Source: Pseudoips prasinana
Lineage: Eukaryota; Arthropoda; Insecta; Lepidoptera; Nolidae
DNA length: 64,000 nucleotides
Reading direction: 5' to 3'
NCBI GenBank assembly: GCA_951640165.1
Contig: OX621246.1
Coordinates: forward strand, 6,411,001-6,475,000
Both the position numbers and the translations under genes were made by a program. This document shows, piece after piece, positions 63,164 through 64,000 of this stretch (positions are counted from its first letter, which is position 1; each line of letters opens with the position of its first letter). The notes under the pieces were generated by a model. The model made no database searches. It was given only the letters and a program-made list of their open reading frames with translations, and had not been told where the DNA came from.

Positions 63164-64000
63164 TATTTAAATTTAAAAATTTAAATAGATTCATGTTATA
63201 TAGCCTAGACATGTGTATTATAAAAGAAGAAGCAAATCGCTTCGTACGGTATACTGGGATGTCAATAACATAGCGGTTGAAGGTATAGAAACGTTGTGGC
63301 ATAATAATATAATCTTGAAATTATTATATATCTTATAAACCTGTACTAAAAATTAACTTCTGTTTTGATTTCCGCTTTTCTGTCAGATTGTATTGTAGAT
63401 CGTGTTTGTGTCAATATATGGTCCGAAATGTTGATATATAACACGTAGTACGGATAGTAGAGCCCAAAAAATCATAACAGAAATATTGAACGTTCACCAG
63501 ACAGAAAAGACCAGTCAACGCAAGTAAGTCGACCATCTTTTGTCCATAATAAAGGGAAGGAGACGAGGGCTCGCATCCCATATTCAATGTGCATCATAAG
63601 TTTACTTGATACCTAACTAGCTAAGCCCCGAGGCGATCAATGCTTATATTGTTTAATTAAACGAAAGATTTTTACTTTGATATTTGAAATCCTTCATATC
63701 ATGTAATGTATTAATTCATAATAATGTTACAACTGAATTTGAATGCCTACTGCTGAATTATAACCTTCATTAGTATTAAGAGAACCTACCAGAAAAGTTA
63801 GCGGTACATGTATCGATAATTTTGCACATAATTTCAATCACAAGTGTAAGTCTAGTATATTAGAGTTAGCTTTATCCGACCACACCGCCAACTTCTGTGG
63901 CAGTATCGAAAAAAGCCTAACGCTGAAAATAAAGGCTTATTTTTGCAGTATTCTAGGAGATATAAAAAAATAATTAAAAAGACGCAGCTAGCTCAAAATA
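63164..64000. other. unassigned AT-rich sequence
   Basis: No gene or recognised repeat is seen up to the window end. The next FBXO25/32 exon was not identified here. Confidence 0.4.

Overview
The window is a stretch of insect nuclear DNA, most likely lepidopteran. It is AT-rich, its protein-coding genes are split by GT/AG introns, and its repeats are of kinds common in moths and butterflies: tRNA-headed SINEs with ATT tails, RTE and Jockey/CR1-like LINEs, mariners, and Helitron-like elements ending in CTAG. I know these families in general terms; no database search was possible, so the species is not named.

Layout. Bases 1 to about 54,500 are almost entirely repeats and unannotatable AT-rich sequence. 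The only host exon recognised there is at 23177-23292, an internal exon of TRIT1 (tRNA dimethylallyltransferase). Its reading phase joins exactly to the next TRIT1 exon at 54525-54735, so one intron spans about 31.2 kb and is packed with transposons. The last TRIT1 exon is 55640-55957. Earlier TRIT1 exons (catalytic P-loop half) were not recognised and probably lie before the window or in very short exons.

Bases 54,525 to 58,396 form a compact gene cluster. TRIT1 (+) ends 127 bp from the end of TFB1M (-), the mitochondrial 12S rRNA dimethyladenosine transferase, and the two poly(A) signals face each other so that the 3' ends meet or overlap. TFB1M begins three bases after the stop codon of COA3 (-), a cytochrome c oxidase assembly factor; the pair looks dicistronic, as reported for Drosophila. 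Divergently, 684 bp away, the first two exons of an FBXO25/FBXO32-type F-box gene (+) begin; the rest of that gene lies beyond recognised sequence. Three of the four genes act on mitochondrial gene expression: tRNA i6A37 modification, 12S rRNA methylation, and COX1/complex IV biogenesis.

Mobile elements. A mariner (7714-8999) with an open transposase frame and matching terminal repeats sits inside a SINE; a second mariner (41983-43284) is broken by stops and a frameshift. An RTE LINE (11215-13616) lies inside the tail of an older RTE copy with a 13-bp target duplication. A Jockey/CR1-like LINE at about 30435-32475 keeps its FADD motif. Eight copies of one SINE family (called SINE-A here), several of a second (SINE-B) and relatives with other tRNA heads share a common 3' domain. 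A palindromic MITE present four times duplicates GTAC on insertion, which a paralogous empty site in the same window confirms. Other structures include a 49-bp and a 33-bp minisatellite, long hairpins, and several multi-level nested insertions. Bases 58,397-64,000 return to repeats and unassigned sequence.
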